From Nemertoderma westbladi (taxonomy: Eukaryota; Xenacoelomorpha; Nemertodermatida; Nemertodermatidae): a DNA stretch of 31,712 nt. Below are positions 21,242 through 29,830 of this stretch, in pieces (position 1 is the stretch's first letter; every line of letters begins with the position of its first letter). A program made the translations under genes and the position numbers. The stretch is from NCBI GenBank assembly GCA_032718475.1, contig JAUCBJ010002488.1:1-31712 (forward strand), given 5' to 3'. The notes under the pieces are model-generated. The model was not told where the DNA came from. It searched no databases and saw only the letters and a list, made by a program, of their open reading frames with translations.

Positions 21242-21640
21242 TGAAAAGTCATATTTAAAAAAAATTATGTCTAAATGGTTCAATTTTACATAGTGTTGTA
21301 AAAAAATTATTGTTTCTTTGCACTAATTGTGCGGGGGTCTTGCATTGTCAAAAATAGGGAAGGCTATGTTTTTTTAGTGGTTTTAGGCCATTTCGCACAT
21401 TTATAGCATACACCCTAAGGAAAAGTCATATTTAAAAAAAAAATTATATCTGAAATAATTTAATTTTTCATAGTTTTGCAAAAAAAATTTGTTTGTTTGA
21501 AATAATTGTGCGGGGGTCATGCATTGTCAAAAATTTGGAAAGTGACATTTTTATGTGGTTTTAGGCCATTTCACACATTTCTAACATAGGGAAAAGTTAC
21601 ATTTCCAAAATTATTTTTTTTCGATCTACCCTAATATCCG
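21140..21640 (+). repeat. Three tandem copies of a ~167-179 bp AT-rich unit
   Basis: Each unit has ACTAATTGTGC or AATAATTGTGC, then GGGGTCTTGCATTGTCAAAAA, then GTGGTTTTAGGCCATTTCGC, then AGTCATATTTAAAAAA or a variant. Matching positions at 21158, 21325 and 21504 give periods of 167 and 179. The units lie between the two transposase-like genes and could be subterminal or intergenic repeats of a DNA transposon. Confidence 0.85.
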
Positions 21641-21662
21641 TTCCGGAATTGATGCACTGGAA

Positions 21663-22031
21663 TTGATCAAGCCAAAGTTTCTATTTCATTTATTTGCAAA
21701 ACGTAAACAAGCGGCGTATTACGACATATGCAAGAAGGCTACAGAAAATTCAGATACGGCACAGTTGCAAGTCGATTTTGCGGATAATTTTTCTTGTAAC
21801 TATCAAGACGAGGTTCAATCGGCCCATTGGAACACTACCCAAGTTACTTTATTTAGTAGTGTTTGTTTCATTAAAGACAAAATTATAAATACTGTGTAAT
21901 TTCTGACACACATGAACATGAGAAAAAGAACCTTTACTGTTCTATAGCAACAATTAATCTGGAACTACCAACCACTGGAAAAAACAATTAGAGTCTGGAG
22001 TGATGGTCCGAGCTCACAGATCAAAAACAAA
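21663..22031 (+). pseudogene. N-terminal half of a second transposase-like gene
   Basis: Peptides in order are LFHLFAKRKQAAYYDICKKA, QVDFADNFSCNYQDEVQSAH and, after a stop at 21897 and a frame change, TIRVWSDGPSSQIKNK. The VDFA...QDExQSAHW and WSDGPxSQxKNK blocks are a recurrent pattern in unnamed metazoan proteins. I infer two catalytic-type aspartates of an RNase H-like fold (VDFAD and WSDG). The frame ends abruptly at 22031, where the DNA switches to the reversed C-terminal half. Confidence 0.5.
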
Positions 22032-22033
22032 TC

Positions 22034-22130
22034 CTTACTGAATTTATCCTCAATTCTTTGCGTGTTCTGTAAAACAGTAATAAGTTTATTATTCCCTGCA
22101 ACTTGTGAACTTTGCATGATGTGAATCTTC
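22034..22130 (-). pseudogene. Inverted C-terminal half of the second transposase-like gene, distal part
   Basis: Read on minus, directly continuing from 26504 if element B is removed, this encodes IMQSSQVAGNNKLITVLQ and RIEDKFSKD. It meets the forward N-half head-on at about 22032. It is separated from the rest of the C-half only by element B and its 4-bp duplication. Confidence 0.5.
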
Positions 22131-22134
22131 GTAG
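22131..22134. repeat. Target-site duplication of element B, left
   Basis: GTAG directly precedes the left LTR, and the same GTAG follows the right LTR at 26500-26503. Four bases is within the usual range for Ty3/gypsy integrases. Confidence 0.85.
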
Positions 22135-22365
22135 TGTAGTGAGCGCGATTCTCGCATTAGCGCGACTCACATCATTTCAACGTAATATATTACAGTCAGG
22201 AACATGTACTATGTTGACACCAGGACAGCTGGTGTGGCACCGGTAGGTACATATATAAAACCTGTAAACGGTAGTATGAGTGTAATATCAAGACTGACAC
22301 GGACAGCAGTATGTTGTCCGTCGAAAGTGAAAGTATCTCACGGTTCGATATCTGTTACCGCTACA
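22135..22365 (-). repeat. 3' LTR of element B (left copy)
   Basis: On plus it reads TGTAGTGAGCGCG to TACCGCTACA, 231 bp. On minus it contains TTTTATATATG, a plausible TATA box. By eye it matches the right LTR at every position. Confidence 0.93.
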
Positions 22366-22376
22366 CTACTCCCCCC
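22366..22376 (-). other. Polypurine tract of element B
   Basis: On minus, GGGGGGAGTAG abuts the 3' LTR. It is the expected plus-strand primer, at the expected place. Confidence 0.75.
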
Positions 22377-22386
22377 AGAACCGTGA

Positions 22387-25300
22387 TTAAAAAAAATACT
22401 TCGGCTGTCGGGTTTCCCGCCCACTTTGAGTAGTTACGGGAAGTACGGGAAGTGAGGGAGTAGGAGGTTCAGCCAGGGTGGTACTGGCAGTGGGTGGTCG
22501 ACCACGGCGTGGCGGGACGGCCACTGCAACGGGCTGGTCGATCGCGAGGTGGGCCGGTTTTAGTCTGTCGACGGATATAGTTTCGCGCCGACCACCCACC
22601 TCGACGATGAATGTTTTGGGCCCCCGTTCCGCTACTTTATACGGCCCAGTGTAGGGCCGCTGTAAGGGGCCGCGGTGTGCGTCAGTACACACAAAGACGT
22701 ACTCGCTTGTACTGAGCTGAGGAGGCACAGATGAGCCGGGTTTCCCGTGTCGCGAAGTTGGTGTCGGCACGAACTGCCTCGCGTGTTTGTGGAGGTCCTG
22801 AAGGAAGGCTGTGGATTCCGGTGGATTGGTTGGCGAGGCAACGAAGTCACCGGGCACCGTTAGTGGTGAGCCGTACACCAACTCAGCCGAGGAGCAGTTC
22901 AGGTCTTCCTTTGGGGCGGTCCGGTTGCCGAGAAGGGCCCAGGGCAGTTCATCCACCCAGTTGGGGCCGGTTAGTCGGGCCCTCAGGGACGCCTTGAGGG
23001 AGCGGTGGAACCGTTCCACCAGACCGTTTGCCTGCGGGTGGTACGACGTGGTCCGGTGGAGTTTCGTCCCGAGGAGGCGGTTGACTTCGGACCACAACTC
23101 CGAGGTGAACTGGGCGCCACGGTCGGAGGAGAGTTCGTCCGGGACGCCGAACCGGGCGATCCAGTGGGCGACGAGAGCGCGGGCGCAGGTCTCGGTTGTT
23201 GAGTCGGCGAGCGGAATGGCCTCGGGCCAACGCGTCGTCCGGTCGACGATGGTGAAGAGGTAGGTGAACCCTTGGGATGGAGGGAGGGGACCTACCAGGT
23301 CGACGTTAACGTGGTCAAAGCGACGACGTGGGACAGTGAAGGTCTCCAGTGGAGCCTTCGTATGGCGCTGAACCTTGGAGGTCTGGCAGGCGACGCAGGC
23401 CTTGGCCCAGGCGGTTACCTGTTTGGCGAGGCCGTGCCAGACAAAGCGCTCCGAGATGAGCTTCCGAGTTGAGCGGATGGACGGATGGGACAGGGAGTGG
23501 ACTGTGTCGAACACGCGACGGCGCCATGAACTCGGGACGAGCAGCCGGGGTTGGCCAGTCGAGACGTCGCAGAGAAGCGTGACGTCCTTCTCCATGAACG
23601 TGACGTCACGCTGGTCAAGGCTACCTGGGTTCCTCCGGAGGGTCTGGAGTTCGTTGTCCTCCCGCTGGGCGGCCGCCATGGCGGTGTAGTCGACCCCGAG
23701 TTGGGTCGACAGGTGGCCCACGAAGCTGCGGGAGAGGGCGTCCGCCACCTGGTTGTCCTTCCCGTCAACATGACGTACATTGGTGGTGAACTCAGATATG
23801 TACGCCAGGTGGCGCTGTTGAACGCGCTGTTGAACGCGAACGCGTGGGTCAGCGGTTTGTGGTCCGTATAGGCCACAAACGGACGGCCCTCTAGGAAATA
23901 CAAGAAGTGGCGGACCGCGAGGTACAGGCCGAGGAGTTCGCGGTCGTAGGCGCTGTACTTCCGTTCCGGAGGGCGGTGTTGGCGGCTGAAGAAGGCGAGC
24001 GGCCGCCACTTCCCATCGGACCACTGCTCGAGGGCCGCGCCAATTGCGGAGTCGGAGGCGTCGGTGGTGATGGAGGTTGGGGCGTCGTGGCAGGGGTGGA
24101 CGAGCATGGTGGCGTCCGCGAGGGCCCGCTTGGAGGACTCGAACGCGGCGGTGAGTTCGGGAGTCCAGTCGACGTCCTTAACCTTGGTGGCGACGGCGGC
24201 ATAAAGGGGCTGCATGGTGGCAGCAGCTGCGGGAATAAATCGGTGGTAAAACATTACCATACCGATAAATTCCCGCAACCCTTTAGTGGTGGTTGGACGA
24301 GGGAAGGAGCGGACGGCTTCCACCTTGCCCGGGAGCGGATGGACTCCGGACTCGTTGACGATGTGTCCGAGGAACTGGATCTCCGCCACCCCGAACTCGC
24401 ACTTCGCCAGGTTGACGACGAGGCCGTTGTCCTGGAGTCGTTGGAAGAGTTGGCGGAGGTGTACGAGGTGTTCCTCGGGGGTCGCGCTTGTGATGAGAAT
24501 GTCGTCCAGGTACGCGAAGAGGAAGTCCAACCCAGCGCAGACGGAGTCCATCAGGCGTTGGAAGGCCTGGGCGGCGTTCTTGAGGCCGAACGGCATCCGG
24601 ACAAACTCGAAGAGTCCGAACGGAGTGATAACGGCGGTCTTGGGAACGTCGCCGGGGGCCACGGGGATCTGGTGGTAGCCCCGCACCAGGTCGACCTTAG
24701 AGAAGATCGTGGCCCCGGCGAGACGCGTCGAGAAGTCCTGGATGTGCGGGACTGGGTAGCGATCGGGGGTCGTGGCGTCGTTGAGGAGACGGTAGTCCCC
24801 GCAGGGGCACCAACCCCCGGCCGGCTTGGGCGCCATATGGAGGGGAGACAACCAGGGACTATTCGAACGGCGAATAATCCCCATCTCCTCCATCTTGCTG
24901 AACTCCGCCCGCGCGATCTCGAGTTTACCCGGCGGGAGTCGTCGAGCGCGGGCGTGGATGGGGCGACCGGCGGTCGGGATGTAATGCTCCACGCCGTGGC
25001 GAGCAGACGAGTCCGAGAAGGTCGGTGTCGTGATGGAGGAGAACTCCGCCAGGAGGTCGGCGTAGACTCGATCTACGGCTGTCGACGCGAGTTGAGGGTG
25101 GGTTCCTGGGATGGTGGAGGAGGAGCAACGGAGGGGGATCGGCTGGAAGGTTTCCATGTCGATGAGTTGCTGCCCCTTGACGTCCACCATCAGGGTGTGG
25201 TCGCAGAGGAAGTCCGCCCCTAGCAACGGCTGGGGGACGTCCGCGATCACGAAGTCCCAGTTGAACTGGCGGCCGTTAAACCGCAGAGGAACTCCGCGGG

Positions 25301-25523
25301 TTCCGTAGGAACGGATCGGTGATCCGTTGACGGCGCGGAGCGGCGGTCCGGTACGACCGGAACAGGTGTCGAATCCGCTGGCGGGAAACACGCTCACCTG
25401 GGCGCCGGTGTCCACGAGGAAGTGGCGGCCGGAGTTTCGGTCCCAGAGGTAGAGGAGGTTGTCCCGCTGGTGGTAGCGACCAGTCGACGCAGCGGCTAGC
25501 GTCGGCTGGTCGGAGCGTTTCCC
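22387..25523 (-). pseudogene. pol: Element B pol polyprotein (protease, RT, RNase H, integrase), one frameshift
   Basis: Entered from gag by a -1 shift at 25517-25523. Protease has [11 protein letters not shown] and LLGADFL. RT has [27 protein letters not shown] and AYLDDILI. RNase H has [28 protein letters not shown] and YTDHKPL. The frame breaks at about 23812-23845, around a 12-bp tandem duplication, and resumes in a second frame ending at 22387. Integrase has [13 protein letters not shown] with CVACQTSK for the zinc domain, VDLVGPLPP, SSDRGAQFTSE and NGLVERFHR for the DDE core, and a GPY/F module (YTGPYKVAERG). All catalytic residues are present. No chromodomain is seen. The break may be a real inactivating change or an assembly error. 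Confidence 0.9.
25477..25523 (-). promoter_or_regulatory. Programmed -1 ribosomal frameshift signal of element B
   Basis: On minus, GGGAAAC (25523-25517) is read in gag as G GGA AAC. After four bases (GCTC) there is a stem-loop: CGACCAG pairs with CTGGTCG, then one mismatch, then CGACGC pairs with GCGTCG, around an 8-base loop. That is 13 pairs at a spacing of 4-6. Pol lies exactly in the -1 frame and the gag stop lies inside the hairpin loop. Slippery site, spacer and stem match known retroviral frameshift sites. Confidence 0.8.
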
Positions 25524-26212
25524 GGGAAGCTGCACGGCGACCGGCACTGCTTGGCGGCACTACCAAACCGGGCGTGGTAGTAGCACAACCCGTCGGTGTC
25601 GGGTCGAGCAGTACCGGATGAGTTCGTGGTCGCCTTCGTGGGTTGCGGCGCGGAGGAGTTCTTTGTCAGTAGTGAGTTCGTCACCCGGTTTAATCCGGCT
25701 GGTTGGGAGACTCCCTGTTGTTTGGCCAGCCACAGAACGTCGGCGGTGGCAGCCAGGGCGCGGGGATCCGCGAAAGAGTTGTTGGAGACCTGGAGCCGGA
25801 TGTCCTCGGGGAGCTGCTCCAGAAAGAGCTGCTCGAACAGCAGATATGGAGTATGGCCGTCGAGGAGCCCCAACATCTCGTCCATCAACTGGGACGGCTT
25901 GCGGTCACCCAGCCCGTGCATCCGCAGCAGCTTCGCGGCGCGCTCGCGTCGACTCAAGGCGAAAGTTCCGAGGAGTCGAGCCTTGAGGGATTCGTATTTC
26001 CCTTCGGAAGGCGGGGCGGTGAGGATGTCCAGTAGACGGGCGGCGGTGGGTTGATCCAGAGCGGCGACAACGTAGAAATATTTAGTCGTGTCGTTGACGA
26101 TCCTCCGGATGCTAAACTGGGCCTCCACCTGGGCAAACCATACCGACGGGTTTTCGGCCCAGAAGTGTGGCAGTTTAACTCCAACCGCGTTGACATTTGC
26201 CTCGTTAGCCAT
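25496..26212 (-). CDS. gag: Element B gag
   Basis: An intact 238-residue frame. It starts [18 protein letters not shown]. Blocks such as [25 protein letters not shown] and [20 protein letters not shown] are typical of Ty3/gypsy capsid domains that begin with LPxFWxxNPxxWFxQxE. The C-terminus has [19 protein letters not shown], the Cys/His finger found at this place in these elements. It would build the particle shell and bind RNA. The start is chosen because the ATG follows the PBS by about 40 bases. It ends at TAG 25496-25498, within the frameshift hairpin. Confidence 0.92.
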   Translation of the reverse strand: MANEANVNAVGVKLPHFWAENPSVWFAQVEAQFSIRRIVNDTTKYFYVVAALDQPTAARLLDILTAPPSEGKYESLKARLLGTFALSRRERAAKLLRMHGLGDRKPSQLMDEMLGLLDGHTPYLLFEQLFLEQLPEDIRLQVSNNSFADPRALAATADVLWLAKQQGVSQPAGLNRVTNSLLTKNSSAPQPTKATTNSSGTARPDTDGLCYYHARFGSAAKQCRSPCSFPGNAPTSRR

Positions 26213-26232
26213 TATGTATTAACAGATGTTAT

Positions 26233-26254
26233 TGACGCAAACCCGTTTGCGTCA
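26233..26254. repeat. Leader hairpin of element B
   Basis: TGACGCAAA pairs with TTTGCGTCA across a CCCG loop, giving 9 perfect pairs. It lies between the PBS and the gag ATG, so it would be a stem in the element RNA leader, perhaps for packaging or primer placement. Confidence 0.8.
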
Positions 26255-26267
26255 GTCTGGGTCACCA
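26250..26267 (-). other. Primer binding site of element B
   Basis: On minus, TGGTGACCCAGACTGACG starts one base after the 5' LTR. The TGG complements a tRNA CCA end. The tRNA species is not assigned. Confidence 0.75.
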
Positions 26268-26268
26268 A

Positions 26269-26499
26269 TGTAGTGAGCGCGATTCTCGCATTAGCGCGAC
26301 TCACATCATTTCAACGTAATATATTACAGTCAGGAACATGTACTATGTTGACACCAGGACAGCTGGTGTGGCACCGGTAGGTACATATATAAAACCTGTA
26401 AACGGTAGTATGAGTGTAATATCAAGACTGACACGGACAGCAGTATGTTGTCCGTCGAAAGTGAAAGTATCTCACGGTTCGATATCTGTTACCGCTACA
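26269..26499 (-). repeat. 5' LTR of element B (right copy)
   Basis: 231 bp, matching the left LTR in length and, by eye, in every base. Because LTRs are identical at integration, this dates the insertion as very recent. It is followed by the GTAG duplication. Confidence 0.93.
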
Positions 26500-26503
26500 G
26501 TAG
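26500..26503. repeat. Target-site duplication of element B, right
   Basis: GTAG, identical to 22131-22134. Confidence 0.85.
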
Positions 26504-26884
26504 AATCATCATTAGCATGGATACGTGTAACTATTTCATTGTTCCCTTTGCTCGGTTCTACATAATGGATAGACATAATTCCAGGGATTGCTTTTGTATT
26601 TTCCCACAACTCAGCAGTATACTTATTATTCCATTCCGATATTTCCTTATCATATACTAAGATGGCTTTGGTGTTGCCGTAACACTTTCCAATGCCTTAA
26701 TAAAGGATGTCGCATCTTTAACAATCATCCGCCTTGTATTTATTATTCGCTGCACCATGCGTTTTGCGCGACCACCAACAGAGTCACATGGGCCCTTGCC
26801 ATGAGAGGTGGCAAAGAAATCCCATGTTATAGTGATATTTGGAAACAATTTGGGAAGAATACCAGCTATAAATGCAAACGTGAA
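26504..26884 (-). pseudogene. Inverted C-terminal half of the second transposase-like gene, proximal part
   Basis: On minus it reads FTFAFIAGILPKLFPNITIT, then WDFFATSHGKGPCDSVGG, then KRMVQRIINTRRMI, and after a small frame change near 26660 SEWNNKYTAELWENTKAIPG. The SHGKGPxDxxGGxxKR block normally follows WSDGPxSQxKNK in the same protein family, which here sits on plus at 22002-22031. The half is therefore reversed relative to its N-terminal partner. Joining codon phases are compatible at both inferred breakpoints (about 22032 and 26884). Confidence 0.55.
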
Positions 26885-26933
26885 CACGAGGCTCAGTTAT
26901 GAGACACAAATTAAAATGTAGAATATAATAAAA

Positions 26934-27238
26934 GCAGTACTCGTCTTCATTATAAGCCTTGTTGCGCTCGTCCTTATTTGTTTTTAAATTTTTTTCCTAA
27001 ACGCAGACTTGCGATATTTATAACTATTGATGCGTTCAATAGCGAAGCCAGGTGTTTTATAGGAGTATAGTCAACGCAGTACTCGTCTTCATTATAATCA
27101 TCGTTGTGCTCGTCCTGATTTGTATTTAAATATATTTCCTATATGCAAATTGGCGATCTTTATAACTATCGATGCGTTCAATATGCGAAGCCATGTTTTT
27201 TATAGGAGTATAGTCAACGCAGTACTCGTCTTCATTAC
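26934..27238 (+). repeat. Tandem repeat, 142-143 bp unit, about 2.1 copies
   Basis: GCAGTACTCGTCTTCATTA begins copies at 26934, 27076 and 27219. The units share TCGTCC, ATTTGT, ATATTTCCT-like and TATAACTATCGATGCGTTCA-like blocks and end TTTTATAGGAGTATAGTCAA. The array starts about 30 bases after the 3' end of the second transposase-like gene. Confidence 0.85.
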
Positions 27239-27349
27239 TGCCAGCCGGAACCTCGGAGCAATAGGCCTACTGCTTGTACAATGCGTGTCAATTTCAACAC
27301 CGCCAGGCACTGGGTGATGGCAGAATGAGATTAAAAAAACCGAATTATT

Positions 27350-27594
27350 TCATCCTCGGTTACGGTTAGTCCAGTTTGCCCATAGCTGCAGCGATACCGA
27401 AAGTCGAGGTAACGGACAGAGGCGGCCTTGGTGGTGAGTTGTTTGATTTCAATTCCAACACTTTTCTGGGCAGCTGGGTAGACTCTGGTGGTAGTGGGTA
27501 CCTGAGCTAAGAATGCCAGTCAGCTGGTTAATCCGCATAACTTCCATGGTTGAAATTGCCAAGTCCAGAGTCGATGGATGGTTTGTAGGGGTAG
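27350..27594 (-). pseudogene. Possible decayed minus-strand coding patch, unrecognised
   Basis: On minus one frame reads STLDLAISTMEVMRINQLTG, then after a frame change near an AG acceptor-like site RVYPAAQKSVGIEIKQL and KAASVRYLDFRYRCSYGQTG and LTVTEDEIIRFF before a stop. Composition and lack of stops over about 80 codons look protein-like, but I cannot name a family. It could be an exon pair (the junction follows TTCTTAGCTCAG) or a transposon relic. Confidence 0.25.
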
Positions 27595-28442
27595 GCCTAT
27601 TGCTATTGTTGTATTGGCAGATTGGTATATGTACTGGTACATCTACATCTGATTATACCAGCTACCAGTTGTAAGTCCTAGTATACGTTGGCTGGTGCCC
27701 TCGTATACCGGTACATAGTCTTTAATTAACATATTAATCCATTAACAAGAGCAGAAACCATAAACGAAGAAATTAATTTTCTTTCATCACTGACAGGAGC
27801 GTAGAAATGCGGTATAGTGCTGTAGTAGTTCAGTACCGGTACCATACCGGTAGTTCTGTAGTTGGCAGTTGCTACCAGTCAGCCTGTCCGCCGAGTCCGG
27901 TTCTACAGTCTGACAGTAGTAGGAGTAGGCAGGTAGGGCGGTACGGTGGACAGCGCCAACGGCAGAACGGACCCTCTAAAATAATTCAGGACCGCAGTCC
28001 AGCAGGCTGCACTGCAGTGAATGGCTAATTAGGGCCTCACTGCAGCGGTACCAGTCAGCCAGTACCGTAAAACACCGAACACAGTATGGTATTGCAGTAT
28101 TGTCTGATTGCAGGATTCCTGGATTCAGGGATTGAGTATAGTACTGGTACAGGCAGACAGGCCACAATGGTATTACTCTAATTTCGTAATTTGCCAGAAA
28201 CCCAGCTGATTTAGTCTCCTAGCAACCCACTGATGTCAAGCGTTATAATTTTGGATAAATCAATTTATTATAACTGTAAGACAGTTACACTGGTGCTGAA
28301 CGAAGGCCCCAAGCAAATTCAACTTGGAAAATTTCTAAACTTTTGACAGACTATTTGTCTACCAGGTTTGGTTACATTTCATCGAGGATTGATCGAGTTA
28401 TTAATGTTCAAAATTGAACACTGCAAAAAAATGACAGAACGA
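27595..28442. other. Non-coding stretch rich in ACCGGTA and CAGTA words
   Basis: No gene is supported. TACCGGTAC-type palindromes recur (near 27707 and 27826). The open frame at 27807-28028 has no family resemblance and is compositionally repetitive. Confidence 0.55.
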
Positions 28443-28700
28443 CAGGTTGATTAATGGTACCCCTACGCTAAGGCTCACTCACTTCGTGGCTCGCCCCACA
28501 GGTTGATTAATGGTACCACTATGCTAAGGCTCACTCACTTCGTGGCTCGCCCCACAGCAGACACACCGATTGAGTTAGTGGTACCTGTATGCTAAGCTCG
28601 TTTACTTTCGTCGCTCGCCCCCAGAGCAACAGACACACTGATTGAGTTAATGGTACCTGTATTCTAAGCTCGCTTACTTTCGTCACTCGCCCCGCAAGGC
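28443..28700 (+). repeat. Four tandem degenerate repeats of 56-72 bp
   Basis: Units start near 28445, 28501, 28568 and 28640 with GGTTGATTAATGGTACC or GATTGAGTTAATGGTACC. They continue with CTAAGCTC or CTAAGGCTC, then ACTTCGTGGCTCGCCCCA or ACTTTCGTCGCTCGCCCC. The first two form one subtype and the last two another, which carries an added CAGACACAC spacer. Confidence 0.88.
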
Positions 28701-29640
28701 TTCTTTCTATACTACTATGAACAACAACCAATACAGACGTCCTAATATAAGCCACAATTAATGACACTCAAAATTACTCAATGATTAACTCCCTACTGAC
28801 TGTGAGTTCAATCAAATCTTCTTTCTAAGTGACCAATAACGCCATCAAATTACTGAACATGAAAGTCGATGAGCTGCTGGGTGAGTCAAAATTTACAATT
28901 GGAATTTGTGGCATTTATTAAAAATAGACTAATAGAATAATGGAATAATAGAATAATAAGATATTAAAAATATAAAAAAATAGGAAAGCAAATAATGTAG
29001 TTAGTTAGGTTTACCTTCAGATATCAAATATATGCTATCAATGTCGCCATTACTATTCTTTGGACCGGTGAATGCGGATATTATCCTAAAATTATTTATT
29101 TCGCAGACATTTTCTCCCACTCCAAACATAGATAACACATCTGCATGACAAACATAGAATATATTATTATATTGAAAAAAAATATATAATATATATATTA
29201 TTTAAAAAATATACAAATACTAATCAACTTTCCTCAATTAGTTTTTTGTATATACTTTGTAATGTCATATCCAAAGTTAGCAACTTTAAAAAATACCATG
29301 AGCATGCAATTTATGAATGAAAAATATGGTAAAATTTGGTAAAATTGTAAATTTTACCAAACATACTTTTAAATGTGTAAAATTTAAAGGCAATCAAATA
29401 ATGACGTAATATGTTAAATTTAAGTTATTAAGATATGGTTTGATACAAAATGTGAGTCTCAGTTGGTAAAGGAGTTACACAACAGCTCCATTACCTTTAT
29501 CTTGCGACAACTTTTTATTTATTCAAATTTAGTCATTCATTTAACAGAATCTGATGGGAGCGGATTTGGAGATGGGAGGGTTGTTTGAACCTGCCGAATA
29601 AATCATAATAATTTTCCTTTTTAACATATTAAATAAACCA
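28701..29640. other. AT-rich non-coding stretch
   Basis: No gene is seen. It includes an AT dinucleotide patch near 29160-29215 and the inverted repeat listed at 29335-29361. CTCAGTTGGTAAAGGAG near 29459 resembles a tRNA A box, but no B box follows. Confidence 0.6.
29335..29361. repeat. Inverted repeat with 12-bp arms
   Basis: TTTGGTAAAATT (29335-29346) and AATTTTACCAAA (29350-29361) are exact reverse complements around GTA. Confidence 0.85.
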
Positions 29641-29669
29641 AGTCAATGAAACGTTTTGGAAAACCAATT

Positions 29670-29830
29670 AATTGGAGAGCAGCTGGTTTAACGCGTTGTA
29701 CACCAAAGAAAATTACACAAATTTTTCCTCAAAAGGACCAAGAGAATTAAATTTAATCGAATCAAGGTTTATTTTCTTATCGTACCAGAGATTTTTATAT
29801 AAAGAGGATAACAAAATTACTACTTATCCG
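29670..29830 (+). repeat. Dispersed repeat shared with 2230-2405
   Basis: The blocks CCAGAGATTTTTATATAA, GAGGATAACAAAATTACTAC and TTATCC match CCAGAGATTTTTACATAA, CAGGATAACTATATTACAAC and TTATCC near 2361-2404. Upstream, GTACACCAAAGAAAATTACA with TTTTTCCTC resembles GTACCAAAGATAAATTACAT with TTTTCCTC near 2265-2296. Spacing is roughly kept. The copies are diverged and the family is unknown. The 63-codon ORF here is probably incidental. Confidence 0.45.

Larger units (their letters stand above)
22135..26499 (-). mobile_element. Element B: young Ty3/gypsy LTR retrotransposon
   Basis: It is 4,365 bp with 231-bp LTRs that I could not distinguish by eye, flanked by GTAG. Its internal order on minus is PBS, gag, protease, RT, RNase H, integrase, PPT. 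Gag is intact, all pol catalytic motifs are present, and pol has only one apparent frameshift. The internal part is strongly GC-rich and uses G/C-ending codons, unlike the AT-rich surroundings and element A. That suggests a different history, possibly horizontal arrival. It is the latest insertion visible in the window. Confidence 0.95.

Noticed and set aside
23907-25223. 438-codon ORF on plus inside element B
   Set aside because: It is the antisense shadow of the GC-rich pol gene. The retroelement motifs are all on minus.
27807-28028. 73-codon ORF on plus
   Set aside because: Compositional bias from CAGTA/GGTA repeats, with no domain and no splice context.
28531-28767. Minus-strand ORF with a repeated peptide
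   Set aside because: The peptide repeat simply mirrors the DNA tandem array at 28443-28700.
29455-29475. tRNA-like A box CTCAGTTGGTAAAGGAG
   Set aside because: No B box or cloverleaf follows, so it is neither a tRNA nor a defensible SINE.
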